Assembly (NCBI RefSeq): GCF_016093545.1
Contig: NZ_JADKYX010000003.1
Span: forward strand, 310,001-374,000
Length of the DNA: 64,000 nucleotides
DNA from: Massilia rhizosphaerae
GTDB lineage: Bacteria; Pseudomonadota; Gammaproteobacteria; Burkholderiales; Burkholderiaceae_D
Direction of reading: 5' to 3'
Shown: positions 52,280-64,000 of the stretch, in pieces
Position numbering within the stretch: position 1 is the first letter of the stretch
Layout: each line of letters starts with the position of its first letter
Translations under genes and position numbers: made by a program
The notes under the pieces: generated by a model
Database searches by the model: none
What the model saw: only the letters and a program-made list of their open reading frames with translations
What the model was told of the DNA's origin: nothing

Positions 52280-53553
52280 TGGCCGACCTGAGCATCGAAT
52301 TCTGCGGCATCAAGTCGCCGAACCCTTTCTGGCTGGCGTCCGCGCCGCCGACCGACAAGGCCTACAACGTCGTGCGCGCCTTCGAGGCCGGGTGGGGCGG
52401 CGTCGTGTGGAAGACGCTCGGCGAGGACCCGCCGGCCGTCAACGTGTCGTCGCGCTACTCGGCGCTGCACGGGAAGAACCGCGAGGTGATCGGCTTCAAC
52501 AACATCGAGCTGATCACCGACCGCAGCCTCGAGATCAACCTGCGCGAGATCACGCAGGTCAAGAAGGATTGGCCGGACCGCGCGCTGATCGTGTCGATGA
52601 TGCTGCCGTGCGAGGAAGCGCCGTGGCGCGAGATCCTGCCGCTCGTCGAGGCGACGGGTGCCGATGGCATCGAACTGAACTTCGGCTGCCCGCACGGCAT
52701 GCCCGAGCGCGGGATGGGCGCCGCCGTCGGCCAGCAGCCGGACCTGATCGAACAGGTCACGCGCTGGTGCAAGACGCATACGCGGCTGCCGGTGATCGTC
52801 AAGCTGACCCCGAACATCACGGACGTGCGCGCGCCCGCGCGGGCGGCACTGGCGGGCGGGGCGGATGCCGTCTCGCTGATCAACACCATCAATTCGATCA
52901 CGCACCTGGACCTGGACCGCATGGTCGCGTTTCCCGCCGTCGGCAACGCCAGCACGCATGGCGGCTATTGCGGCACCGCCGTGAAGCCCATCGCGCTGAA
53001 CATGGTGGCCGAGATCGCGCGCGACCCCGTCACGAGAGGTTTGCCGATATCCGGCATCGGCGGCATCGGCAACTGGCGCGACGCGGCCGAATTCATCGCA
53101 CTGGGCGCCGGCTCGGTGCAGGTGTGCACCGCGGCGATGCTGCACGGCTTCCGCATCGTCGAGGAGATGAAGGACGGCTTGTCGCGCTGGATGGATGCGA
53201 AGGGGTATGAAAACATCGCGGCGTTCTCGCGCAAGGCCGTGCCCAACACGACGGACTGGAAATACCTGGACATGAACTACCAGGTCATCGCGCGCATCGA
53301 CCAGGACAAGTGCATCCAGTGCGGGCGTTGCCACGTCGCGTGCGAGGATACGTCGCACCAGGCCATCGCCCGCATCGTCGACGGCAATGCGCGACGGTAC
53401 GAGGTCATAGCCCAGGAATGCGTGGGCTGCAACCTGTGCGAGATCACCTGTCCCGTCGAAGGGTGCATCACGATGGTGCCGCAGCAGACGGGCAAGCCGT
53501 ATATGAATTGGACGCAGGATCCCAGGAATCCGCGGACGGATATTACGACGTAG
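52279..53553 (+). CDS. preA: NAD-dependent dihydropyrimidine dehydrogenase, subunit PreA
   Basis: 424 residues. FMN-binding barrel with DLSIEFCGIKSPNPFWLASAPP, the catalytic-loop Cys in LNFGCPHGMPERGMGAAVGQ, and NTINSITHLDLD. The C-terminus carries two 4Fe-4S motifs, CIQCGRCHVACEDTSH and CVGCNLCEITCPVEGC. GGAGG four bases upstream favours the ATG at 52279 over that at 52276. It forms the catalytic half of the PreTA enzyme starting reductive pyrimidine breakdown. The stop codon TAG is part of the GTAG head of a repeat element, so the element may have been inserted at the gene end. Confidence 0.94.
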   Translation: MADLSIEFCGIKSPNPFWLASAPPTDKAYNVVRAFEAGWGGVVWKTLGEDPPAVNVSSRYSALHGKNREVIGFNNIELITDRSLEINLREITQVKKDWPDRALIVSMMLPCEEAPWREILPLVEATGADGIELNFGCPHGMPERGMGAAVGQQPDLIEQVTRWCKTHTRLPVIVKLTPNITDVRAPARAALAGGADAVSLINTINSITHLDLDRMVAFPAVGNASTHGGYCGTAVKPIALNMVAEIARDPVTRGLPISGIGGIGNWRDAAEFIALGAGSVQVCTAAMLHGFRIVEEMKDGLSRWMDAKGYENIAAFSRKAVPNTTDWKYLDMNYQVIARIDQDKCIQCGRCHVACEDTSHQAIARIVDGNARRYEVIAQECVGCNLCEITCPVEGCITMVPQQTGKPYMNWTQDPRNPRTDITT

Positions 53554-53622
53554 GGTGGGCTCCCCGAGCCCACCGAGGCATGCCGATGGGCACGCATGGT
53601 GGGCACAGGGTGCCCACCCTAC
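53550..53622. repeat. Inverted pair of GTAG-headed repeats (REPIN-like), copy 4
   Basis: Left unit 53550-53574: GTAGGGTGGGCTC-CCC-GAGCCCACC. Right unit 53598-53622 is inverted: GGTGGGCAC-AGG-GTGCCCACCCTAC. The last two bases of each stem differ between units (CTC/GAG versus CAC/GTG) but still pair. The pair is separated by 23 bp. The left GTAG contains the preA stop codon. Confidence 0.85.
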
Positions 53623-53695
53623 GGCATACGTAATTGCCTGGCATCGCTCTTGCTGCTAATGTCGCAATGCCCGCCAACCGATGGAGACCGCCCCG

Positions 53696-55183
53696 ATGAG
53701 CCTTGACCCCGCAACGAACCAGGACCTGTGGAACGAAGACCTGGCGCCGACCAGCGCGGCGCAGCGCACGTGGCGCTGGTATCACTTCGCCGCCCTGTGG
53801 GTCGGCATGGTGATGTGCATCCCGGCCTATACGCTGTCGGCCAGCCTGATCGAAGCCGGCATGTCCGCCTACCAGGCCGTGTTCACCGTGTTCCTCGCCA
53901 ACGCCATCGTGCTGCTGCCGATGCTGCTGATCGGCCATGCCGGCACCAAGTACGGCATCCCGTACGCCGTGCTGGCGCGCGCGGCGTTCGGCACGCGCGG
54001 GGCGCGGCTGCCGGCGCTGATGCGCGCCATCGTCGCGTGCGGGTGGTACGGCATCCAGACGTGGTTCGGCGGCAGCATGATCTACACCTTGCTGGGCGTG
54101 CTGGCCGGGCACGAGATCGGCGGCGCGAAGCTGGACGGCTTCGGCATCAACGGCGCGCAGCTGCTGTGCTTCGTCGTGTTCTGGGCGATCCAGTTCTGGT
54201 TCATCGTGCACGGCATGGATTCGATCCGCAAGCTGGAGACGTACACGGCCCCGCTCAAGATCGCGATCTGCTTCGTGCTGCTCGGCTGGGTGTACCAGAA
54301 GGCCGGCGGCTTCGGGCCGCTGCTCGACGCGCCGTCGCAATTCGTCGCCGGCGGCAAGAAGGCCGGCCAGTTCTGGACCACGTTCTGGCCGTCGCTGACG
54401 GCGATGGTCGGCTTCTGGGCCACGCTCGCGCTGAACATCCCCGACTTCACCCGCTTCGCGCGCACGCAGCGCGACCAGGTGCTGGGCCAGTCGATCGGCC
54501 TGCCGGTGCCCATGGGCCTCCTGGCGGCGCTCGCCGTCATCGTCACGTCGGCCACCGTCGTCCTGTACGGCAAGGCATTGTGGGACCCTGTCGACCTGGC
54601 CAGCCGCATGACGGGCGCCGCCGTGCTGATCGCGCTCATTGTCCTGCTCGTGGACACCGTCAGCGTCAACCTGGCCGCGAACCTCGTCGGCCCGGCCTAC
54701 GATTTTTCCGCGCTGGCGCCGCGCCGCATCTCGTACCGCACGGGCGGCTACATCACGGCCGGCATCGCGCTCGTCATGATGCCGTGGAAGATCCTCGAAT
54801 CGACGCAAGGCTACATCTTCACGTGGCTGATCGGTTATTCCGCGCTGCTGGGGCCCATCGCCGGCGTGCTGATCATCGACTACTACCTGATCCGCCGCAC
54901 CGAGCTCGCCGTCGACCAGCTGTACAAGGACGACGGCATCTACGGCTACAAGAACGGCTGGAACCGCGCCGCCATCGTCGCATTCGTCGCCGGCGTGCTG
55001 CCGAACATCCCGGGCTTCTTGAATGCGGCGTTTCCGGCGTCGTTCCCGGACGTGGGTGCCGGCTTCAAGACCCTGTACACCTATGCGTGGTTCGTCGGGA
55101 TCGCGATTTCCGCGCTCGTGTACGGCCTCATGATGAAGGGCAGGGCGGCGCCGGCGCTGCGTCCGGCCCGTTCGCTCGATTGA
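53696..55183 (+). CDS. NCS1-family nucleobase:cation symporter
   Basis: 495 residues, about twelve membrane helices. NCS1 features: DLAPTSAAQRTWRWYHFAALWVGMVMCIPAYTLSASLIEAGMS near the N-terminus, AFGTRGARLPALMRAIVACGWYGIQTWFGG, and NIPDFTRFARTQRDQVLGQSIGLP. Family members import uracil, cytosine, allantoin or hydantoins. Encoded between dihydropyrimidine dehydrogenase and dihydropyrimidinase, it most likely imports uracil/thymine or dihydropyrimidines. ATG at 53696 is preferred (GGAG nine bases upstream) over 53681. Gene order preT-preA-transporter-hydantoinase-carbamoylase is one operon-like run. Confidence 0.9.
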   Translation: MSLDPATNQDLWNEDLAPTSAAQRTWRWYHFAALWVGMVMCIPAYTLSASLIEAGMSAYQAVFTVFLANAIVLLPMLLIGHAGTKYGIPYAVLARAAFGTRGARLPALMRAIVACGWYGIQTWFGGSMIYTLLGVLAGHEIGGAKLDGFGINGAQLLCFVVFWAIQFWFIVHGMDSIRKLETYTAPLKIAICFVLLGWVYQKAGGFGPLLDAPSQFVAGGKKAGQFWTTFWPSLTAMVGFWATLALNIPDFTRFARTQRDQVLGQSIGLPVPMGLLAALAVIVTSATVVLYGKALWDPVDLASRMTGAAVLIALIVLLVDTVSVNLAANLVGPAYDFSALAPRRISYRTGGYITAGIALVMMPWKILESTQGYIFTWLIGYSALLGPIAGVLIIDYYLIRRTELAVDQLYKDDGIYGYKNGWNRAAIVAFVAGVLPNIPGFLNAAFPASFPDVGAGFKTLYTYAWFVGIAISALVYGLMMKGRAAPALRPARSLD

Positions 55184-56599
<1,416 letters not shown>

Positions 56600-56621
56600 A
56601 GCCCATCACCGGAGGACAACC

Positions 56622-57902
56622 ATGAACGACCTGCGCATCAACGGCACCCGCCTGTGGAACGCCCTGATGGAACTGGCGCAAATCGGCGCCACCGACAAGG
56701 GCGGCGTGAAGCGCCTCGCCCTGACGGACCTCGACCGCCAGGGCCGCGATCTCGTCGTGCAATGGGCGAAGGCCGAGGGCCTCGCCGTCACGGTCGATGC
56801 GATCGGCAACGTCTTCATGCGCCGCGAGGGCGCGAACCCGAGCCTGCCGCCCGTCGTTACGGGCAGCCACATCGACACGCAGCCGACCGGCGGCAAATTC
56901 GACGGCAACTACGGCGTGCTGGCCGGCCTGGAAGTCGTGCGCACCCTGAACGAGCGCGGCATCCGCACCCAGGCGCCGATCGAAGTCGCGTTCTGGACGA
57001 ACGAGGAAGGCTCGCGCTTCGTGCCCGTGATGATGGGCTCCGGCGTATTCTGCGGCGCCTTCACCCTGGAGACGGCGTACGCGGCGCGCGACGTCGACGG
57101 CAAGTCGGTCGGCGAGGAGCTGGAGCGGATCGGTTACCGGGGCGACCAGGCGCCGGGCATGCACCCCATCGGCGCGTATTTCGAAGCGCACATCGAGCAG
57201 GGGCCCGTGCTGGAGGATGCGAACAAGGTGATCGGCGTCGTGCCCGCCGTGATGGGCCTGTCGTGGTACGACTGCACCGTGACCGGCATGGAGGCGCACG
57301 CGGGCCCGACCCCGATGCACCTGCGCCGCGACGCGCTGCAGGTGGCCACCACCATCATGCAGGAGACGGTGGCCATCGCCAACCGCTATCCGCCGTACGG
57401 ACGCGGCACCGTGGGCATGGTGCAGGTCTTCCCGAACAGCCGCAACGTGATCCCCGGCCGGGTCAAGTTCAGCATCGACCTGCGCAACGTCTCGGACGAG
57501 CTGCTGAACACCATGCACGGCGAGATCGAGGCGTTCGTCGAGCGCACGCGGCGCGAGACGGGCCTCGGCATCGAGCTGGAACGTGTATCGTACTACCCGC
57601 CTTGCCCGTTCCACCCGGATTGCGTGGACGCCGTGCGCGCCGCCACGGCCAGGCTGGGCTACTCGACGATGGACGTCGTGTCGGGCGCCGGGCACGACGC
57701 GATCTACGTCGCGCGGCGCGCGCCGGCCGGCATGATCTTCGTGCCGTGCAAGGACGGCATCAGCCACAACGAAATCGAGGACGCCCAGCCCGCGCACCTG
57801 GAAGCCGGCTGCAACGTGCTGCTGCACGCGATGCTGGAGCGGGCCGGGATCGCGGACGGCGCAGGCCAGCCCGTGCGCGCTGAAATTGTTGCACAACAGT
57901 AA
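56622..57902 (+). CDS. N-carbamoyl-beta-alanine amidohydrolase (Zn-dependent amidase)
   Basis: 426 residues, M20-family hydantoinase/carbamoylase. Metal-site motifs: VVTGSHIDTQPTGGKFDGNYGVLAG (His, Asp), WTNEEGSRF (Glu), AHIEQGPVLE and the late HNEIED with GAGHDA. It hydrolyses N-carbamoyl-beta-alanine to beta-alanine, CO2 and ammonia, completing the reductive route. GGAGGA precedes the ATG at 56622. Last gene of the run. The beta-alanine made feeds the transaminase encoded at 47974, and the ammonia can be related to the Amt gene further right. Confidence 0.93.
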   Translation: MNDLRINGTRLWNALMELAQIGATDKGGVKRLALTDLDRQGRDLVVQWAKAEGLAVTVDAIGNVFMRREGANPSLPPVVTGSHIDTQPTGGKFDGNYGVLAGLEVVRTLNERGIRTQAPIEVAFWTNEEGSRFVPVMMGSGVFCGAFTLETAYAARDVDGKSVGEELERIGYRGDQAPGMHPIGAYFEAHIEQGPVLEDANKVIGVVPAVMGLSWYDCTVTGMEAHAGPTPMHLRRDALQVATTIMQETVAIANRYPPYGRGTVGMVQVFPNSRNVIPGRVKFSIDLRNVSDELLNTMHGEIEAFVERTRRETGLGIELERVSYYPPCPFHPDCVDAVRAATARLGYSTMDVVSGAGHDAIYVARRAPAGMIFVPCKDGISHNEIEDAQPAHLEAGCNVLLHAMLERAGIADGAGQPVRAEIVAQQ

Positions 57903-58025
57903 GAAAGCGCGAATTCCTGTTACCATTCTGGCCGAATACGGGCGGTCGTAGCATACTGTGCCGAAGTCTTCCGGGCCCGCAAGGACCGCCGTGTCCTTGC
58001 GTTTTGCCACTCATGCGCGTTGACG

Positions 58026-60017
<1,992 letters not shown>

Positions 60018-60032
60018 CGCTTGCTGGAACGC

Positions 60033-61238
60033 TTACTGGAACGTGGTTTCGCGTTCCGGCGTGGCGCTGATGCGGTGGATGGCCAGATCGGCGCCGTCGA
60101 ATTCCTCCTCGGCGTCCAGGCGCAGCCCGACGGTGGCCTTGAGCAGGCCGTAGACGATCGCGCCGCCGGCGGCGGCGATGGCGACGCCCAGCAGGGTGCC
60201 GATCAGTTGCGACGCGATCGACACGCCGCCCAGGCCGCCCAGCGCCCGGCTGCCGAAGATGCCCGCCGCGATGCCGCCCCAGGCGCCGCACAGGCCGTGC
60301 AGGGGCCACACGCCCAGCACGTCGTCGATCTTCCAGCGGTTCTGCGCCAGGGTGAACATGACGACGAAGATCGCGCCCGCGATCGCGCCCGTCACGAGGG
60401 CGCCCATCGGGTGCATCAGGTCCGAGCCGGCGCACACGGCGACGAGGCCGGCCAACGGGCCGTTGTAGACGAAGCCCGGGTCGTTCTTGCCCATCACGAA
60501 CGCGACGAGGGTGCCGCCCACGAGGGCCATCAGCGAATTGACGGCGACGAGGCCGTTCATCTTGTCCAGGGTCTGCGCGCTCATCACGTTGAAGCCGAAC
60601 CAGCCGACGGTGAGGATCCAGGCGCCCAGCGCGAGGAACGGGATGTTCGACGGCGGATGCGCCGAGATGCGGCCATCCTTCGTGTAGCGGCCGCGGCGCG
60701 CGCCCAGCAGCAGCACGGCCGGCAGCGCGGCCCAGCCGCCCACGGCGTGCACGACGACGGAGCCGGCGAAGTCGTGGAACGCGGCGCCGAACGTGGCCGT
60801 CAGCCAGTCCTGGATGCCGAAGCGGTTGTTCCAGGCGATGCCCTCGAACAGCGGGTAGACGAGGCCCACGAGCAGGGCGGTGGCCGCCATCTGCGGGTGG
60901 AACTTGGCGCGCTCGGCGATGCCGCCCGAGATGATGGCCGGGATCGCGGCGGCGAACGTCAGCAGGAAGAAGAATTTCACGAGCTCGTAGCCGTTCTTGG
61001 CGACGAGCGTGTCCGTGGCGCCCATGAAATGGATGCCGTAGGCGATGCCATAGCCGACGAAGAAATAGGCGATGGTCGAGACGGCGAAGTCGATCAGGAT
61101 CTTGACCAGGGCGTTGACCTGGTTCTTGCGGCGCACCGTGCCTAGTTCGAGGAAGGCGAAGCCGGCGTGCATCGCCAGGATCATGATCCCGCCGAGCAAG
61201 ATGAAGAGCGCGTCGGCTCCGCTTTTATATGCATCCAT
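60033..61238 (-). CDS. amt: Ammonium transporter
   Basis: 401 residues, about eleven membrane helices. Amt signature regions: LGTVRRKNQVNALVKILIDFAVSTIAYFFVGYG, FHDFAGSVVVHAVGGWAALPAVLLLG, AWILTVGWFGFNVMSAQ and DVLGVWPLHGLCGAWGGIAAG (pore histidines in VVHAVGG and PLHGLCG). It conducts ammonium/ammonia across the inner membrane. No glnK gene adjoins it, unlike the common glnK-amtB pair. A sigma-54-type promoter and an NtrC-like site lie upstream, so induction under nitrogen limitation is likely. ATG at 61238. Confidence 0.94.
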   Translation of the reverse strand: MDAYKSGADALFILLGGIMILAMHAGFAFLELGTVRRKNQVNALVKILIDFAVSTIAYFFVGYGIAYGIHFMGATDTLVAKNGYELVKFFFLLTFAAAIPAIISGGIAERAKFHPQMAATALLVGLVYPLFEGIAWNNRFGIQDWLTATFGAAFHDFAGSVVVHAVGGWAALPAVLLLGARRGRYTKDGRISAHPPSNIPFLALGAWILTVGWFGFNVMSAQTLDKMNGLVAVNSLMALVGGTLVAFVMGKNDPGFVYNGPLAGLVAVCAGSDLMHPMGALVTGAIAGAIFVVMFTLAQNRWKIDDVLGVWPLHGLCGAWGGIAAGIFGSRALGGLGGVSIASQLIGTLLGVAIAAAGGAIVYGLLKATVGLRLDAEEEFDGADLAIHRISATPERETTFQ

Positions 61239-61287
61239 GCGTACTACTCCAAAAAAGTGCAAGTTGGTCGGATAAGCACTGCTTAGT

Positions 61288-61303
61288 AGCAATAAACGTT
61301 CCA
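61288..61303 (-). promoter_or_regulatory. Sigma-54-type promoter of amt
   Basis: On the minus strand TGGAACGTTTATTGCT: GG and GC of the -24/-12 elements are spaced by exactly 10 bases (consensus TGGCAC-N5-TTGCA, three bases differing at tolerated positions). A start point about 12 bp downstream would give a leader of roughly 35-40 bases before the amt ATG. Confidence 0.65.
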
Positions 61304-61365
61304 ATTTGGTGAAAGCGTGCACTACTGGCGAGCATGCCATATGGATTGCTCCGCAAGCGTGCACA

Positions 61366-61382
61366 AGCACCGTTGCGGTGCA
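61366..61382 (-). promoter_or_regulatory. NtrC-type activator site upstream of amt
   Basis: On the minus strand TGCACC-GCAAC-GGTGCT, differing from the NtrC consensus TGCACC-N5-GGTGCA at one base. It is about 65-80 bp upstream of the -24/-12 promoter, a usual enhancer distance. A further half-site (TGCACC) lies near 61410. The divergent DUF885 gene shares this region. Confidence 0.6.
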
Positions 61383-61472
61383 TGAATGCGCCAAAATGGG
61401 GATCGCTGGTGGTGCAACCCCGTCCGGCGAGTCGTAGTATGCTTTCGGGAAATAACCTCACAAAGGAGATCC

Positions 61473-63284
61473 ATGAACCGTACCCTGCACGCCGCCATCC
61501 TCGCGGCCCTGGTGGCGGCCGGCGGCGCCACCCTGTCCGTCCAGGCCGCAACCGCGCCTGCCACCCAGACCGCGTCCGCCGCCGAACGCCGCGTGGACAG
61601 CGTGGCCGCCCGTTTTTACGATGCGCGCGCCCGTTTCGATCCGCTGCTGTACGCGACGGCCAACGGCGACAGCCGCTACGACGACCAGATCGGCATGGCG
61701 ATCGCCCCGCAAGTGCGCGCCCGCTACTTCGCCGCGAACCACGCGCTGCTCGGCGAACTGGGCAAGATCGACCGCGCGCACCTGTCGGACAAGGCGCGCC
61801 TGAACTACGACATCCTCGCTTTCGAGATCCGCGCCCAGCTCGACCTCGAGCGCTTCCCCGAGCACCTGCTGCCGCTGAACCACTTCGACAACATCCCGAG
61901 CACGCTGGCGAACTACGCGAGCGGCACGGGCTCGCAGCCCCTGGCGACGCCGGCCCAGTACCGCGCCTACCTCTCCCGGCTGCAGCAGCTGCCGGCCTGG
62001 ATCGACCAAGCCATCGCCAACATGAAGGAAGGCATGCGCACGGGCGTCGTGCAGCCGAAGGCGATCACGGAGAAGATGCTGCCGCAGTTCCGCCAACTGG
62101 CCGCGCGCGACCCGGAAGCGAGCATTTTTTACACGCCCATCAAGAACCTGCCCGCCGGCTTCTCCGACCAGGATAAAAAGACGCTGACGGCCGGCTACCG
62201 CCAGGCCGCGGAGCGGATCGACGCGGCGCTCGTCCGCCTCAATACCTTCCTCGAGAAGGATTACCTGCCCGCGGGCCGCCTGACGGCCGGCTACGGCGCG
62301 CTGCCGGATGGCGCCGCGTGGTACCGGGCACGTATCCGCAACAACACGAACCTCGACCTGGCGCCGGCGCAGATCCACGACCTGGGCCTGGCGGAAACGG
62401 CGCGCATCCGCAAGGAGATGGCGGCGCTGGCGCCCAAGCTGGGATATGACGGCCCGTTGAAGGACTTCCCGCAATGGGTCGCCGCCCAGCCCCGCTTCAA
62501 GCCGTTCAAGACCGACCGCGAAGTGCTGGACCGCTACCGCGCGATCTACGGCGTCGTCCAGGCCAAGCTGCCGCAGTATTTCACCTTGCTGCCGAAGGCG
62601 AAGCTGGACATCCAGCTGGAGCCGGAACTGACGCGCGCCACGGCGTCCGACCATTACACGCCCGTCGCGGCGGACGGTTCGCATCCCGGCGTGTTCTGGG
62701 CCGTCGTCAACGACCCGAAGGATTACAGCACGGTCGGCATGACGACGCTGTTCCTGCACGAAGGCGTGCCGGGCCACCACCTGCACGCGGCGCTGCTGAA
62801 GGAATTGCCGCTGCCGGACTTCCGCAAGTTCTTCACCGAGCATCCGAGCGCCGCCGCCTACACGGAAGGCTGGGCGTTGTACAGCGAGACGCTGGGCCGC
62901 GAATTCGGCCTGTACGACGACCCGGCCGCGTACTACGGCCACCTGAACGACGAACTGCTGCGCGCCGTGCGCCTGGTCGTCGACACGGGCATGCACGCGC
63001 AGGGCTGGTCGCGCGAAAAGGCGATCGCGTACATGATGGACAATCTCGGCTACAGCGAGGCGACCGCGACGAACCAGGTCGAGCGCTACATGGTGTGGCC
63101 GGGCCAGGCGCTGGCGTACAAGGTGGGCGCGCTGAAGATCCTCGACCTGCGCGCGCGGGCGCAGAAGGCGCTGGGGCCGAAGTTCAGCTACGCCAGGTTC
63201 CACGAGGTGGTGCTGGGCGACGGCACGCTGCCGCTGCCGATCCTGCAGGCGCAGGTGGAGAAGTGGATCGCGGCGGAGAAGTGA
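61473..63284 (+). CDS. Secreted DUF885 family metallopeptidase-like protein
   Basis: 603 residues with signal peptide (MNRTLHAAILAALVAAGGATLSVQA). The DUF885 hallmark HEGVPGHH starts at residue 429 (LFLHEGVPGHHLHAALLKE), a zinc-binding HExxGHx2-like motif; EGWALYSETLGREFG downstream supplies a further Glu. DUF885 proteins are thought to be peptidases; no substrate is known. AAAGGAG precedes the ATG at 61473. It is divergent from amt and followed by the truncated Nramp-like gene 81 bp later. Length is normal for the family. Confidence 0.87.
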   Translation: MNRTLHAAILAALVAAGGATLSVQAATAPATQTASAAERRVDSVAARFYDARARFDPLLYATANGDSRYDDQIGMAIAPQVRARYFAANHALLGELGKIDRAHLSDKARLNYDILAFEIRAQLDLERFPEHLLPLNHFDNIPSTLANYASGTGSQPLATPAQYRAYLSRLQQLPAWIDQAIANMKEGMRTGVVQPKAITEKMLPQFRQLAARDPEASIFYTPIKNLPAGFSDQDKKTLTAGYRQAAERIDAALVRLNTFLEKDYLPAGRLTAGYGALPDGAAWYRARIRNNTNLDLAPAQIHDLGLAETARIRKEMAALAPKLGYDGPLKDFPQWVAAQPRFKPFKTDREVLDRYRAIYGVVQAKLPQYFTLLPKAKLDIQLEPELTRATASDHYTPVAADGSHPGVFWAVVNDPKDYSTVGMTTLFLHEGVPGHHLHAALLKELPLPDFRKFFTEHPSAAAYTEGWALYSETLGREFGLYDDPAAYYGHLNDELLRAVRLVVDTGMHAQGWSREKAIAYMMDNLGYSEATATNQVERYMVWPGQALAYKVGALKILDLRARAQKALGPKFSYARFHEVVLGDGTLPLPILQAQVEKWIAAEK

Positions 63285-63365
63285 CCGACGGCTGATCGTT
63301 ACGGCCCGTGCACAGTGTGCGCAATCGTACATATCGCGTGCGCGCATCCGTGCATGATGTTCCTC

Positions 63366-64000
63366 ATGAAAGCCGAGGACAACAAGGATGCCGGATTGAC
63401 CTCGCCGCCGTCGCCGCAGGCCTCGACCTGGCTGTCGAAGCTGGGTCCTGGCCTGATCACCGGCGCGGCCGACGATGACCCGAGCGGCATCGCCACGTAT
63501 TCGCAGGGCGGCGCCCAATTCGGGTTCAACCTGCTGTGGACGTTGCTGCTGACGTATCCGCTGATGGCCGCGATCCAGGTCATCAGCGCAGACATCGGAC
63601 GCGTGACGGGCCGCGGCCTCGCCACCAACCTGCAGCGCTATGCGCCGCGCCGGGCGGTGTGGGGCATCGTGGGCCTGCTGCTCGTCGCGAACGTCATCAA
63701 CATCGCGGCCGACGTGGCGGCGATGGGCGAGGCGATGGCGCTCGTCGCGCCCGGGCGCCCGCTGTGGTACGCCGTCGGCTTCGGCGTGCTGTCCGTGCTG
63801 CTGCAGGTGTTCGTGCCCTACCAGCGCTACGTGAACCTGCTCAAATGGCTCACGCTCGTGCTGCTCGCCTACGTGGCCACCGTGTTCGTCGTTCACGTGC
63901 CGTGGGGCGAGGTGCTCAAATCGACCGTGTGGCCGCGCATCGCGTGGCGCAAGGACTACCTGACCACCATCGTCGCCGTGTTCGGCACGACGATCAGTCC
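63366..64000 (+). CDS. Nramp-like divalent metal transporter (5' part, cut by window end)
   Basis: 211 codons are visible; the gene runs past the window. LGPGLITGAADDDPSGIATYSQGGAQFGFNLLW marks helix 1 of the Nramp family, followed by about five further helices (TLLLTYPLMAAIQVISADIG, VWGIVGLLLVANVINIAADVAAMGEAM). The canonical helix-1 motif DPGN reads DPSG here, so the Asn metal ligand is replaced, a trait of the Nramp-related subgroup that may carry other ions such as Mg2+. In-frame ATGs exist at 63354, 63357 and 63366; none has a clear ribosome site. Substrate unassigned. Confidence 0.82.
   Translation, partial: MKAEDNKDAGLTSPPSPQASTWLSKLGPGLITGAADDDPSGIATYSQGGAQFGFNLLWTLLLTYPLMAAIQVISADIGRVTGRGLATNLQRYAPRRAVWGIVGLLLVANVINIAADVAAMGEAMALVAPGRPLWYAVGFGVLSVLLQVFVPYQRYVNLLKWLTLVLLAYVATVFVVHVPWGEVLKSTVWPRIAWRKDYLTTIVAVFGTTIS

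Overview
The window is about 64 kb of GC-rich, densely coding chromosomal DNA. A PEP-CTERM protein, Oar-type TonB receptor, BMP-type nucleoside ABC transporter, reductive pyrimidine pathway and the general gene style suggest a betaproteobacterium close to Massilia (Oxalobacteraceae). This placement is an inference from gene content, not a phylogenetic result. No rRNA, tRNA, CRISPR array, integrase or transposase was seen. About 53 genes are called. The first (xdhC) and last (an Nramp-like transporter) are cut by the window ends.

The dominant theme is nucleic-acid scavenging. From left to right: xdhC end, guanine deaminase, a secreted adenosine deaminase, a TonB-dependent receptor, a lipoprotein 5'-nucleotidase and a secreted S1/P1 nuclease (1-10031); a four-gene nucleoside ABC importer (11052-15787); pseudouridine kinase/glycosidase with a LysR regulator (28605-31568); the nucleoside phosphorylase/deo operon punA-deoB-deoC-ALDH16-like-deoA-cdd (31780-38944); RutR-like and MocR-like regulators (45702-47788); and the reductive pyrimidine route aptA-mmsA-preT-preA-NCS1 permease-dihydropyrimidinase-carbamoylase (47974-57902), followed by an ammonium transporter with a sigma-54/NtrC-type promoter. 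Together these could take extracellular DNA/RNA down to acetaldehyde/acetate, acetyl-CoA, CO2 and ammonium.

Accessory material is interspersed. A 1156-residue secreted GH54 alpha-L-arabinofuranosidase has an unusual C-terminal repeat architecture (18088-21558). A lower-GC orphan type VI secretion cassette, PAAR-TTR / VRR-NUC effector / DUF3396 immunity, lies at 21649-24016. Others are a DUF969-DUF979-pcp operon, a LytS/LytR-type two-component system, a WYL regulator with GST, a HAF-repeat PEP-CTERM protein, an MHYT hybrid kinase and a DUF885 peptidase.

Non-coding structure worth attention: a family of GTAG-headed palindromic repeats (REP/REPIN-like) at four intergenic places, two of which supply the stop codon of the neighbouring gene; a motif AYTTAT-N11-ATAAAT with a conserved right flank upstream of the TonB receptor, the nucleoside ABC importer and psuK/punA, suggesting a shared regulon; and several clear operator-like palindromes next to regulator genes.
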